DNA of 32,869 bases, taken from NCBI GenBank assembly GCA_003550665.1, contig PUKW01000192.1:1-32869 (forward strand), written 5' to 3'. The position numbers and the translations under genes are program-made. The notes beneath the pieces are model-generated. The model was not told the origin of the DNA and did no database searches. It saw nothing but the letters and a program-made list of their open reading frames with translations. Below are positions 7,828 to 15,598 of the stretch, piece after piece. The stretch comes from Paracoccaceae bacterium (lineage in GTDB: Bacteria; Pseudomonadota; Alphaproteobacteria; Rhodobacterales; Rhodobacteraceae). How positions within the stretch are numbered: position 1 is the first letter of the stretch; each line of letters begins with the position of its first letter.

Positions 7828-8464
7828 ACATCCGCTTCGCTTCTTCGAGACTGTCGAAAAGATGCAGCTTGCCGTTGCGCAACACGCCGGCGCTGCTGCA
7901 GAATTTCTCGATCACGTCGTGTTTGTGCGAGACGACCACGACCGTCGCGCTGCGCAGCCGTTCGCGCAGGATGGTGCCGGCCTTGCGGTTGAACTCGACA
8001 TCCGTGGTCGCCGGCATGCCCTCGTCGATGAGATAGATATCGAAATCGAGCGCGAGCATCAGCGCGAAGGACAGCCGCGCGCGCATCCCCTGGCTGTAGG
8101 TGCCCACCGGCATGTCGAAATACTCCTCGAGCCCGGCGAGCCAGCGGCAGAACGCCTCCGCATAGTCCGGGTCGAGCCCGTAGATGCGCGCGATGTAGCG
8201 CACATTCTCATTGCCGCTGTGCTTGGCGACGAGCCCGCCCATGAAGCCGAGCGGAAACGAGATCCGGCACTTGCGCAGGATTTCCCCCTCATCGGCCTTC
8301 TCCAGCCCGCACATCATGTTGATGAGCGTCGTCTTTCCGGTGCCGTTCGGCGCGAGGATCCCCATCGAGCGGCCGAGCCGGACCCTGAACGAGGCCCGGT
8401 ACAGGATCACCTTGCGCCGCGCGCCGGTCCAGAATGACTTGCTCACATCGTGGAATTCGAGCAT
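7805..8464 (-). CDS. kpsT: Polysaccharide export ABC transporter ATP-binding protein, KpsT type
   Basis: ATPase of an ABC-2 type capsule exporter, 219 residues, the usual KpsT length. Walker A is APNGTGKTT (about 38-46), with alanine in place of the usual first glycine. The Q-loop/GNENVRYIARIYG region follows, then the signature YSQGMRARL (KpsT proteins have YSSGM rather than LSGGQ), Walker B DIYLIDEGMP and the switch histidine in VVSHKHD. Start at the ATG at 8464 gives the conserved MLEFHDVSKSF opening. First gene of the kpsT-kpsE-phosphomannomutase operon. Its membrane partner KpsM is not adjacent and no candidate is present in the window; it may be encoded elsewhere. Confidence 0.93.
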   Translation of the reverse strand: MLEFHDVSKSFWTGARRKVILYRASFRVRLGRSMGILAPNGTGKTTLINMMCGLEKADEGEILRKCRISFPLGFMGGLVAKHSGNENVRYIARIYGLDPDYAEAFCRWLAGLEEYFDMPVGTYSQGMRARLSFALMLALDFDIYLIDEGMPATTDVEFNRKAGTILRERLRSATVVVVSHKHDVIEKFCSSAGVLRNGKLHLFDSLEEAKRMYDYETRH

Positions 8465-8559
8465 CGCGACCCGGCACCGCGCCGCGTCGCGGCCCGATGC
8501 ACTGCTCCGTTTCCGCGCCCCTGCCTCATCACGCGTCCTGCACCAACTTGTTTGGACGC

Positions 8560-8589
8560 AGTATGGCGCAAATCGTCAGTTTTTTCCAA
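8560..8589 (-). promoter_or_regulatory. Possible promoter of the kpsT operon
   Basis: On the minus strand TTGGAA (8589-8584) and CATACT (8565-8560) are 18 bp apart and each matches the sigma-70 consensus at four of six positions. They lie about 95 nt upstream of kpsT, in the 155-nt gap after the peptide transporter operon. The match is modest, so this is a candidate only. Confidence 0.3.
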
Positions 8590-8619
8590 TCATCTTCGCG
8601 GATGACGCGCCCGGCGCGA

Positions 8620-10896
8620 TTATTGCGGATAAAGCACGCAGGCGACCTCGTGCCCCTGCCCCACCACGCGGCGGCGCGGCGCCTCCTTCGCGGCAAAGTC
8701 GATGACGATATCGGCCCCGTCCTCGCGCATCGTCGCGGCCTCCCCGAGCGCGGCGTGCCGCGCGGCCATGATCTCGGCGAGCTGTGCCTTCGCCGCTGCC
8801 GCGCCCTTCGGCGCCCCGACGCGCAGCGCGAGCCCCGCGCGCTTCGCGGGCCCGACAGCCTCGCGCGGCTTCTGCGCGAGATCCCAGTCCGCGATCGCGG
8901 CGAGCACGTCGCGCCCCTCCCAGCCGCAATGCACGGTCGCGAGCGGGCAGCGGTTGTGAAAGTTGCAGCCATTGGGCGGATCGATCGGCGAGGGGATCTC
9001 GCCCGCCGACTCCAGCGGCGGCTTCACGACGGCGGGGTCGGGCTCGGGCGACGCGTCGAGCAGGAGCTGCGTATAGGGGTGCTTGCGCTCGGCGATGACG
9101 GTTTCGGTGGGCCCGACCTCGACGATTTCGCCGAGATACATGATCGCGGTTCGGTCGGCGACGTAGCGGATCGTGGGCAGGTCATGGCTGACATAGATGA
9201 AGGAGATGCCCTGCGTATCGCGGTAGCGGCGCATCAGGTTGAGCACCCCGGCGCGGATCGAGACATCGAGCATCGAGACCGGCTCGTCGGCGACGATGAA
9301 GCGCGGCTCGAGCACGATGGCGCGCGCGATGGCGACGCGCTGGCGCTGCCCCCCCGACAGCTCGTGCGGGAAGCGTTCGAGATAGGTCTCGGCCGGCTTG
9401 AGCCCGGCGCTTTCGAGCACCGCGATCACCCGCGCGCGCAGATCGGCGCCCTTGGCGATCGCGTGGATGCGCAGCGGCTCGCCGACGATGGCCTCGATGG
9501 TGAAGCGCGGGTTCAGCGTCTGGTAGGGGTCCTGAAACACCATCTGCGCGCGGCGACGGAACGCCTTGAGCGCCGCGCCGGTCATCCTGGCGATGTCCTC
9601 GCCCTCCGAGAGGATCTGCCCGGAGGTGACCTCCTGCAGCTTGACGAGCATCTCGCCCGTCGTCGTCTTGCCCGAGCCGGACTCCCCCGCCAGCCCCAGG
9701 ATCTCGCCCTCGGCCAGCGTCAGGTCGATCCCGTCCACGGCGCGCACCACCTCGCGCCTGCCCCCGAAGAAGCCGCCGCCGGGATCGAAATGCTTCACGA
9801 GCCCGTCGATGCGCAGCACCTCCCTGGCGTTCGCGGCGCGCGGGCGCGGCGTGGCGTCGGCGAGCTCCTCGCCGAGCCGCTTGCCGACCTCGACCCAGGT
9901 CGCGTTCTTCGCGGCGATGGCGCGGAATTCCTCGACCTTGTCTGGGTAGTGACAGGCGGCAAAGCGCCCCGGCCCCACCCCCGCGAGCGCCGGGTCCTCG
10001 GCGCGGCAGCGATCGGTGGCGAAAGGGCAGCGCTCGGCAAACCGGCAGCCTTTGGGCGGGTCGAGCAGGTCGGGCGGCGTGCCAGGGATCGAGATCAGCT
10101 CGCGCTGCGCGCCCTCGAGCGTGGGAAAGGCGTTGGTCAGCCCCATCGTGTAGGGGTGGAAAGGCGCGCCGAAGACCTCGCGCACCGGCCCCGTCTCCAT
10201 GATCTTGCCGCCATACATCACCGCGACACGGTCGCAGGTCTGCACCACCACCGAGATGTCATGGGTGATGAACAGAAGGCTCATCCCGCGCTCGCGGCGC
10301 AGCCCGCCGAGCTTGGCGAGGATCTGCGCCTGGGTGACCACGTCGAGCGCGGTGGTGGGCTCGTCGGCGATCACCAGCCGCGGCTCGAGCGCCATCGCCA
10401 TCGCGATCACCGCGCGCTGCTTCATGCCGCCCGACATCTCGTGCGGATAGGCGCGCAGCCGCGACGGCTCGATGCCCACGGCGCGAAACAGATCCGCGCC
10501 GCGCGCCCATCCCTCCTTGCGGTCGATGCGGATATGGGCCTGCATCGCCTCGAGGATCTGGTCGCCCACCCGGTAGACCGGGTCGAGCGCGTTCATCGCC
10601 GCCTGGCTGATCCAGGCGATATCGTTCCAGCGCACCTTGCGCATCGCGTCCTCGCCCATCGGGGCGAGATCGGTGCCGGCGAAGTCGATCCGCCCGCGCG
10701 GGATCGTGCCGTTGGGCGGCAACAGCTTGAGCATCGCCTTCGCGGCCGTGGTCTTGCCGCAGCCCGACTCCCCCACGAGCCCTAGCGCCTCGCCCGGCGC
10801 GATGTCGAAATCGATCCCGTCCACGGCCTGCACCGGCCCCGCGCCGGTGCGGTAATGGATCGCGAGATCCTGGACGCTCAGCAGCTTGTCACTCAT
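8620..10896 (-). CDS. Fused dipeptide/oligopeptide ABC transporter ATPase (DppD-DppF)
   Basis: Two complete ABC ATPases in one 758-residue chain, energising peptide import through the DppB/DppC-like pair upstream. The first half has Walker [10 protein letters not shown] (42-50), signature MSGGMKQRA and Walker [13 protein letters not shown]. The second has [28 protein letters not shown] and [12 protein letters not shown]. Each half ends in the Cys-bearing oligopeptide-transporter C-terminal motif ([14 protein letters not shown] ... ACHYPD, and [14 protein letters not shown] ... ACVLYP). In related Dpp ATPases these cysteines are reported to hold an iron-sulfur cluster. In the second copy the last Cys is about 95 residues from the third instead of about 20, because of an Ala/Glu-rich helical insertion. 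The start ATG overlaps the stop of the permease gene in ATGA, so expression is coupled. Confidence 0.94.
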   Translation of the reverse strand: MSDKLLSVQDLAIHYRTGAGPVQAVDGIDFDIAPGEALGLVGESGCGKTTAAKAMLKLLPPNGTIPRGRIDFAGTDLAPMGEDAMRKVRWNDIAWISQAAMNALDPVYRVGDQILEAMQAHIRIDRKEGWARGADLFRAVGIEPSRLRAYPHEMSGGMKQRAVIAMAMALEPRLVIADEPTTALDVVTQAQILAKLGGLRRERGMSLLFITHDISVVVQTCDRVAVMYGGKIMETGPVREVFGAPFHPYTMGLTNAFPTLEGAQRELISIPGTPPDLLDPPKGCRFAERCPFATDRCRAEDPALAGVGPGRFAACHYPDKVEEFRAIAAKNATWVEVGKRLGEELADATPRPRAANAREVLRIDGLVKHFDPGGGFFGGRREVVRAVDGIDLTLAEGEILGLAGESGSGKTTTGEMLVKLQEVTSGQILSEGEDIARMTGAALKAFRRRAQMVFQDPYQTLNPRFTIEAIVGEPLRIHAIAKGADLRARVIAVLESAGLKPAETYLERFPHELSGGQRQRVAIARAIVLEPRFIVADEPVSMLDVSIRAGVLNLMRRYRDTQGISFIYVSHDLPTIRYVADRTAIMYLGEIVEVGPTETVIAERKHPYTQLLLDASPEPDPAVVKPPLESAGEIPSPIDPPNGCNFHNRCPLATVHCGWEGRDVLAAIADWDLAQKPREAVGPAKRAGLALRVGAPKGAAAAKAQLAEIMAARHAALGEAATMREDGADIVIDFAAKEAPRRRVVGQGHEVACVLYPQ

Positions 10897-12617
10897 TCAC
10901 GGGCCCGCAATCTGGGGTTGGCGATCACTTCGAGCGAGCGCGAGATGAAGAACACCGACATCACGGTGAGCATGATGAACGCCCCCGGCGGCAGGTTCCA
11001 CCACCACGCCGTGCGCCACGCCCCCGACAGCCGCGCATCGTGCAGGATGCCGCCCCAGCTTATGGATTGCGGCGCACCAAGCCCGAGAAACGACAGCGTC
11101 GCCTCCGCGATGATCGCCGCCCCGGTGATGATGGCAAGCTCGAGAAACACCAGCGGCAGAACGTTGGGGAAGATGTGCAGATACATGATCCGCAGATGCG
11201 AGGCCCCCGCCACCCGCGCGGCCTTCACGAAGGGCCGCTCGCGCAGCGACAGCACCTGTGATCGGATCAGCCGCGCCACCGTGCGCCAGGTCAGAAGCGC
11301 GATGGCGAGGATGATGATCAGAAGGCTCGGCCCGAACAAGAGCACGAGGATGAGCGCGAAGGGCTCGGTCGGGATGCCGTAGAGCACGTCCACGGTGCGC
11401 ATCAGCACCGACTCGGTGCGGCCCCGGAAATACCCCGCGATCAGCCCGACATTCGTCCCGATCAGCACCACGAGACCCGCGGCGATGAAGCCCACCATCA
11501 GCGCGATCTGGCTGCCATAGACGTTCTGGCTGTAGAGGTCGCGGCCGATATGGTCGGTGCCGAACCAGTGATCCGCCGAGGGGCGTGCGAGCCGGTCGAC
11601 GAAATTGTCGGAGCCCAGCGCGAGCATCTCGTCGCCGCGCACCAGGATCGCGCGGAAATGGCGCTCGCTCTCGGTCGGTGCTACCTGCCAGTCGCCGCCA
11701 TTCCATTCCAGCACGATCCCGCTGCGCCCGACCGCGATGGCGGTGCCGTCATCGCCGATCCAGCCCGCGCGCATGGCGCGGGTATCGGGGGCCTGGCCGG
11801 ACTCCCAGTCGGCGTCGGGATCATCGCGACGCAGCACTGTGCCGCGCTCGCCGACGACGAGCGCAGCCCCCGACTCCGCGATATAGATATGGTTGAAGTC
11901 GCGCGACGAGGGCAGACGCACCAGCTCGGTGGAGTCGTCCTGCGGGTCGATGCGCACGACGAGCCCGCGCTCGCCCACCGCGAGCAGCGTGCCGTCGTGA
12001 TCGCGCGCCACCGAATTGAGCGGGAAGCCCCGGCCCACAGGACTTTCGATCTGCGTGATCTCGCCGGTCTCGGCATCGAGGCGCCAGATCTGCTCGCCCG
12101 CGCCGGTCATGAAGGCCGTCTGCGCATCGTACCAGGCCACGCCGCGCAGCTCGGCGCCGGGATCGGGCGCGTCGATCGCGGCCCAGTCGCCGCCATTCTG
12201 CAACAGGATCGTGCTCTCGGCCCCCACGATCAGCCCGCGCCCCTCGGGCGAGATGTCGACGCCGTGCAGATCCACCTCCGTCAGCCGCTCCGGCTGCGTC
12301 CAGTCGCCGCCCTCGGGCCGGTGCCAGATCGTGCCGTCGCGCCCCACGATCAGATCGCGCGCGGCATCCGAGGCCGCATCGTTGAGCGCAAGCTCCCCGA
12401 GGCTCGGCCGCAGCGTCCAGCGCGCCTCGCCGCGCTCCAGCACCGAGCCCTCCTCGATCTCGTTGACGCTGTGCGGATCATGCGTGGCCAGAAGCGGCGC
12501 GAAAAGCGCCATCAGGATCACGAGCGAGAGAACCGCAAGGCCGATCATCGCCATGCGGTCCTGCCCCATCAGCCGCAGCGGCTTGGCGGCGGCGCGCAGG
12601 AAGGGTGGCAGCGTCAT
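10893..12617 (-). CDS. DppC-like peptide ABC permease with inserted beta-propeller-like periplasmic domain
   Basis: Inner-membrane permease of a peptide/nickel-type importer, 574 residues against about 300 for the family. Residues 1-57 are a normal DppC N terminus with TM1 (about 23-44). Residues 347-574 are the normal remainder: HWFGTDHIGRDLYSQNVYG, five further membrane segments, and the EAA loop around KAARVAGASHLRIMY that contacts the ATPase. Between them, about residues 58-346 (DNA about 11582-12446) hold six or seven repeats of 40-50 residues of the form V-G-x-x-G-T-[I/V]-x-x-R followed by a G-D-W or D-W turn (e.g. LIVGRDGTIWHRPEGGDW, AIAVGRSGIVLEWNGGDW). They resemble YCF48/BNR-type beta-propeller blades, placed in the first periplasmic loop. 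The frame is continuous, so it is a true fusion. Start at 12617 overlaps the DppB-like stop (ATGA). Confidence 0.9.
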   Translation of the reverse strand: MTLPPFLRAAAKPLRLMGQDRMAMIGLAVLSLVILMALFAPLLATHDPHSVNEIEEGSVLERGEARWTLRPSLGELALNDAASDAARDLIVGRDGTIWHRPEGGDWTQPERLTEVDLHGVDISPEGRGLIVGAESTILLQNGGDWAAIDAPDPGAELRGVAWYDAQTAFMTGAGEQIWRLDAETGEITQIESPVGRGFPLNSVARDHDGTLLAVGERGLVVRIDPQDDSTELVRLPSSRDFNHIYIAESGAALVVGERGTVLRRDDPDADWESGQAPDTRAMRAGWIGDDGTAIAVGRSGIVLEWNGGDWQVAPTESERHFRAILVRGDEMLALGSDNFVDRLARPSADHWFGTDHIGRDLYSQNVYGSQIALMVGFIAAGLVVLIGTNVGLIAGYFRGRTESVLMRTVDVLYGIPTEPFALILVLLFGPSLLIIILAIALLTWRTVARLIRSQVLSLRERPFVKAARVAGASHLRIMYLHIFPNVLPLVFLELAIITGAAIIAEATLSFLGLGAPQSISWGGILHDARLSGAWRTAWWWNLPPGAFIMLTVMSVFFISRSLEVIANPRLRARE

Positions 12618-13591
12618 TGGAAGGTCACCCTCGGATCGAGCGCCGTGTAAAGAATGTCCACCAGCAGGTTGAGCGTGATGATGAAGGCCGCGAGCACCAG
12701 GAAACTCGCCTGCGCCAGCGGAAAGTCCGAGGTGCCGACGGCGCGGAAGATCTCGCGCCCGAGCCCGGGCCACGAAAACACCCCCTCGACGGCGACCTGC
12801 CCGCCCGCGGCGAGCCCGATCGTCACCGCGAGCTGCGTGACCACCGGCAGGAGCGCGTTGCGCGCGGCGTGATTGTAGAGGATGCGCCGCTCGGGCAGCC
12901 CCTTGGCGCGGGCCATCTCGATGAAGTCCTCGCCGTAGACCTCGAGCATGGTGTTGCGCATGATCAGCAGCGGCGAGCCGAGATAGAACAGCGCCACCAC
13001 GAGCGCGGGCAGGATCAGGTGGTGCAGGAAGTCGAGGGTGAAGATCTTGTCGAGAAACCCGTCCGCGTCATAGGGCAGAGTGCGCATCCCCGAGGTCGGA
13101 AACGCCGACAGCCAGACCCCGAGCACGAGGATCACGATCATCCCCGTCCAGAACGGCGGCGCCGAGCGGAACATCAGCCCGAGCGCGATGCCGCCGGTAT
13201 CGGTGCCGGTGCCGCGCTTCCAGGACAGCCACGCCCCCAGCGGCACCCCGATCACATAGGCCAGCACGATCGCCGGGATCATGAGCACCATGGTGTTGGC
13301 GAGCCGCTCCCAAACCACCGACGCCACCGGCGCGCGGTTGGCGAAGGACAGCCCGAAATCGCCCTGCACCGCGTTCCACAGATAGAGCAGGTACTGCCGC
13401 CAGAGCGGATCCTCGAGCCCGAACTGCGCGCGCACCGCGGCGCGCTGCTCGGCGTTGAGCCCCTCGGTGATCAGCGCCGCGGTCGGGTCCGGCAGGCCGA
13501 GACGGAACAGAAAGAACAGGATCGTGGCGATAACCCACAGCGAGAAGATCGCCTGGATCACCCGCCGGATCAGGTAGTTGCGACGGCTCAT
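12614..13591 (-). CDS. DppB-like peptide ABC transporter permease
   Basis: 325-residue inner-membrane permease of the DppB/OppB family, normal length. It has an N-terminal membrane segment (RRVIQAIFSLWVIATILFFL), the family's first periplasmic loop (QFGLEDPLWRQYLLYLWN, then GDFGLSFANRAPV), four or five further membrane segments, and the cytoplasmic coupling loop ARAKGLPERRILYNHAARNA that binds the ATPase. It ends in DILYTALDPRVTF, typical for the family. It pairs with the unusual DppC-like permease, whose start codon overlaps this stop by ATGA. No unusual insertions are visible here, in contrast to its two partner genes. Confidence 0.94.
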   Translation of the reverse strand: MSRRNYLIRRVIQAIFSLWVIATILFFLFRLGLPDPTAALITEGLNAEQRAAVRAQFGLEDPLWRQYLLYLWNAVQGDFGLSFANRAPVASVVWERLANTMVLMIPAIVLAYVIGVPLGAWLSWKRGTGTDTGGIALGLMFRSAPPFWTGMIVILVLGVWLSAFPTSGMRTLPYDADGFLDKIFTLDFLHHLILPALVVALFYLGSPLLIMRNTMLEVYGEDFIEMARAKGLPERRILYNHAARNALLPVVTQLAVTIGLAAGGQVAVEGVFSWPGLGREIFRAVGTSDFPLAQASFLVLAAFIITLNLLVDILYTALDPRVTFQ

Positions 13592-13610
13592 CGCCGGCTC
13601 CCCGGGGATT

Positions 13611-13638
13611 GCGCGCCGCCGCGGTCACGGCGGCGCGC
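13611..13638 (-). promoter_or_regulatory. Strong intercistronic hairpin between binding-protein and permease genes
   Basis: An 11-bp perfect GC stem (GCGCGCCGCCG at 13611-13621 with its complement at 13628-13638) and a 6-nt loop lie in the 61-nt gap between the two genes. There is no T-tract. Such hairpins after binding-protein genes commonly protect the upstream message or reduce read-through, giving more binding protein than permease. Confidence 0.5.
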
Positions 13639-13652
13639 GGTGTCGGTGCGGA

Positions 13653-15257
13653 TCAGCGGACGAGCATGCCGTCCTCGTCCCAGGAATAACCGGCCTCCTC
13701 GAGCTCGGCGCGCGCCGCCTCCATGTCGAACTCGAAGCGCTCGAGGAAGGGATTGTGCCAGTACTCGTTGACCGGCGCGATCACGCTCGTGCCGACTTCG
13801 CCGCGCCCCTCGAGCAGCACGTTGACCATGCGCTCGCGATCCATCGCCATGGTGAGCGCGCGGCGCATCGCGACGTCGTCGAAGGGCTCGCGACGCAGGT
13901 TGAAGGTGAAGTGGAAGTAGCCGAAATCGGGCACGCTGACGACGGTGAGGTCGTCATTGTCCTCGGCGAGCGGGATCTGGCCGGGCTCCATGCGCCAGGC
14001 GGTCATGTCCACTTCGCCGGTGTCGAGCGCGGTGAACACCCCCTCGGCATCGGCATAGATCAGGAACTCGACGCCATCGACGGCGATCTCGTCGGCCTGG
14101 AAGTGATCCGGGTTGGTGGTGATCGACATGAACTCGCCGCGGTCGTAGCGGTCGAACACGAACGGCCCGGAGCCGACGGTGGGAATGTCGTCGGGCGAGA
14201 GCTCCTGCGGGTCCTCGATATCGGCCCAGACATGCTCGGGCAGGATCGGGATCTGGCTGAGCGTGATCGTCGCGAAGCTCGCCGAGGGCTCCGTCAGGTT
14301 GAAGGTGATCTCGTGATCGCCGGTGACCTCGACGCTGTCCACGGGCTCGAGATAGCTGTCGAAATAGCTGTAGGAGGAGTCCATGTAGTAATCGAAGGTG
14401 AAGGCCACATCCTCGGCGCGCACCGGCTCGCCGTCATGGAAGGTCATGCCCTCGCGCAGCGTCACCACGATGGTGGTGTCGTCCTCGGCGGTCACGTCGG
14501 TCGCGGCCCAGTCCACCGGCTCGACCTCGGGCGACAGGCGTACGAGGCGGTCATAGTAGAGCCGCATCCACTTCCACCCCCACACCGAGGTGGAGTTGAG
14601 CGGGTTGATGTTGTCGGGCTCCTGCGGCCCGCCGATGCGCAGCGTGGTGCGATCGCCGACCGGCTCGGCCTCCATCGCGCCCCACTCCGAGTAGAGCCCC
14701 TCGCCGGCCATCGCGTTCATGTTGGTGAAAGCGGTGTTGTTGTAGGCCACGACCTCGTCGCGGTGAAACAGCACCACGACGGGGACATCGGGCATGTAGA
14801 GCTCCTGCATCTCGTGCACGATGTCGCGCCGTGCCTCGATGTCGAATTCGCGCGCCTGCGCGTCGAAGAGCTCGTCATATTCGGGGTTGTCGTAGCCGCC
14901 CGGATTGTTGGCGCCGGGCTCGGCCTGCCGGCTGTCGAGCGTGCCGAGGAAGAACTGCGGATCGAGCCGGTCGACGCGCCCCGACCAGCCGAGGATGGTG
15001 GCGTCGAAATCCTGCTCGGAGTAGAACCGGTCGAGCAGGGTGGAGAATTCCATCGGCGTGACGGTGACGTCGAGGCCGAGTTCCTCCCAGGCCTCCTGGA
15101 TGATGAAGGCGCCCTCGTAGCGTATCGGGTCATAGGACTCGGTGGTGGTGTAGATCTCGACGGGCGGCACGGGTTCCTGCGCCGCGGCCGCCGCCGGCAG
15201 CACGAGCGCCGCGGCGAACGCGATCGAGGATGTCGTCGTCATTCTGGTCATGGTCAT
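13653..15257 (-). CDS. Peptide ABC transporter substrate-binding protein, apparently circularly permuted
   Basis: Periplasmic binding protein of the SBP_bac_5 (DppA/OppA/NikA) family, 534 residues with a cleavable signal (hydrophobic run ending AAAAAQ at about 27). The canonical N-terminal signature (RIGGPQEPDNINPLNSTSVWG, then REGMTFHDGEPVRAEDVAFTF) begins only at residue 207. The chain then continues through VGSGPFVFDRY (361-371) and NLRREPFDDVAMRRALTMAMDR (453-474) to FDMEAARAELEEAGY, where it stops at 534. The section that normally comes next (EAWEELGLDVTVTPMEFSTLL, GWSGRVDRLDP, NNPGGYDNPEYDELFDAQ, VPVVVLFHRDEVVAYN) is instead at residues 54-173. The order of the two blocks is therefore swapped, as in a circular permutation, with no loss of open frame. 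SD AGGGA lies a few nt before the start. First gene of the importer operon; strongly acidic. Confidence 0.92.
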   Translation of the reverse strand: MTMTRMTTTSSIAFAAALVLPAAAAAQEPVPPVEIYTTTESYDPIRYEGAFIIQEAWEELGLDVTVTPMEFSTLLDRFYSEQDFDATILGWSGRVDRLDPQFFLGTLDSRQAEPGANNPGGYDNPEYDELFDAQAREFDIEARRDIVHEMQELYMPDVPVVVLFHRDEVVAYNNTAFTNMNAMAGEGLYSEWGAMEAEPVGDRTTLRIGGPQEPDNINPLNSTSVWGWKWMRLYYDRLVRLSPEVEPVDWAATDVTAEDDTTIVVTLREGMTFHDGEPVRAEDVAFTFDYYMDSSYSYFDSYLEPVDSVEVTGDHEITFNLTEPSASFATITLSQIPILPEHVWADIEDPQELSPDDIPTVGSGPFVFDRYDRGEFMSITTNPDHFQADEIAVDGVEFLIYADAEGVFTALDTGEVDMTAWRMEPGQIPLAEDNDDLTVVSVPDFGYFHFTFNLRREPFDDVAMRRALTMAMDRERMVNVLLEGRGEVGTSVIAPVNEYWHNPFLERFEFDMEAARAELEEAGYSWDEDGMLVR

Positions 15258-15341
15258 GTCGATCCCTGTTTCTGGCGCGGGTTCGCCCCGCGCGCCGTTG
15301 TCGATCCCTGTTTCTGACGCGGGTTCGCCCCGCGCGCCGTT
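15257..15341 (-). repeat. Tandem 42-bp repeat carrying the binding site and a hairpin in the leader
   Basis: Two tandem copies (15259-15300 and 15301-15341) differ at one base (GGCGCGGG against GACGCGGG). On the minus strand each copy has a GC hairpin (GCGCGGG, 5-nt loop, CCCGCGC), then CAGAAACAGGGATCGAC with the ribosome binding site AGGGA. Only the copy next to the binding-protein start is followed by ATG. The message leader therefore contains a duplicated hairpin-plus-SD unit. Confidence 0.85.
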
Positions 15342-15574
15342 TGGGCGGCGGCCTGCGCCGCCGACGGTGTCCGGCCGCCACGCGGGCGACCGTCCCTTGC
15401 ATTACTGCGCCGCGCGCACCGCCGGGTCAATCGCCAAGTCACCGCCCGTGACGCCGCGTCCGTTTCGGCGACGCGGCCCGCGCGCAGTCCCGTTCTGCTC
15501 CGGGCGCGCGGATCGACCACGACATCACTTGCGCGGATCGACCACGACATCACTTGCGCGGATCGACCACGACA
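15258..15574. other. Repeat-bearing intergenic region upstream of the peptide importer
   Basis: 317 nt between acuI and the binding-protein gene. It holds the 42-bp repeat (15257-15341), the 25-bp repeat (15506-15574), and between them a GC hairpin GGCGGCG/CGCCGCC at about 15345-15365. A TTGACC on the minus strand (15430-15425) could be a -35 element, but no acceptable -10 lies 16-18 bp away. No open frame here looks like a gene. Confidence 0.5.
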
Positions 15575-15598
15575 TCACTTGCGCGGATCGACCACGAC
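15506..15598 (-). repeat. Tandem 25-bp repeat running out of the acuI 3' end
   Basis: GCGCGGATCGACCACGACAT plus CACTT is repeated head to tail at 15506-15530, 15531-15555 and 15556-15580 without a mismatch, and a fourth, partial copy (15581-15598) is the coding end of acuI (codons for VVVDPR). The gene's stop TGA lies in the third unit, so the 3' coding end has been copied three times past its own stop. There are no spacers between copies. Confidence 0.9.

Noticed and set aside
5068-7992. Plus-strand 974-codon open frame opposite phosphomannomutase and kpsE
   Set aside because: It is a mirror frame produced by high GC content: His/Arg/Leu-rich, no domain, and opposite genes with clear family motifs.
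8606-8618. Intrinsic terminator after the peptide importer operon
   Set aside because: CGCGC/GCGCG stem with a 3-nt loop is too short and has no T-tract.
8434-10785. Plus-strand 783-codon open frame opposite the fused ATPase
   Set aside because: Antisense shadow; the minus strand encodes two full sets of ABC ATPase motifs.
15506-15598. CRISPR array
   Set aside because: The 25-bp units are directly adjacent with no spacers, and no cas genes are present.
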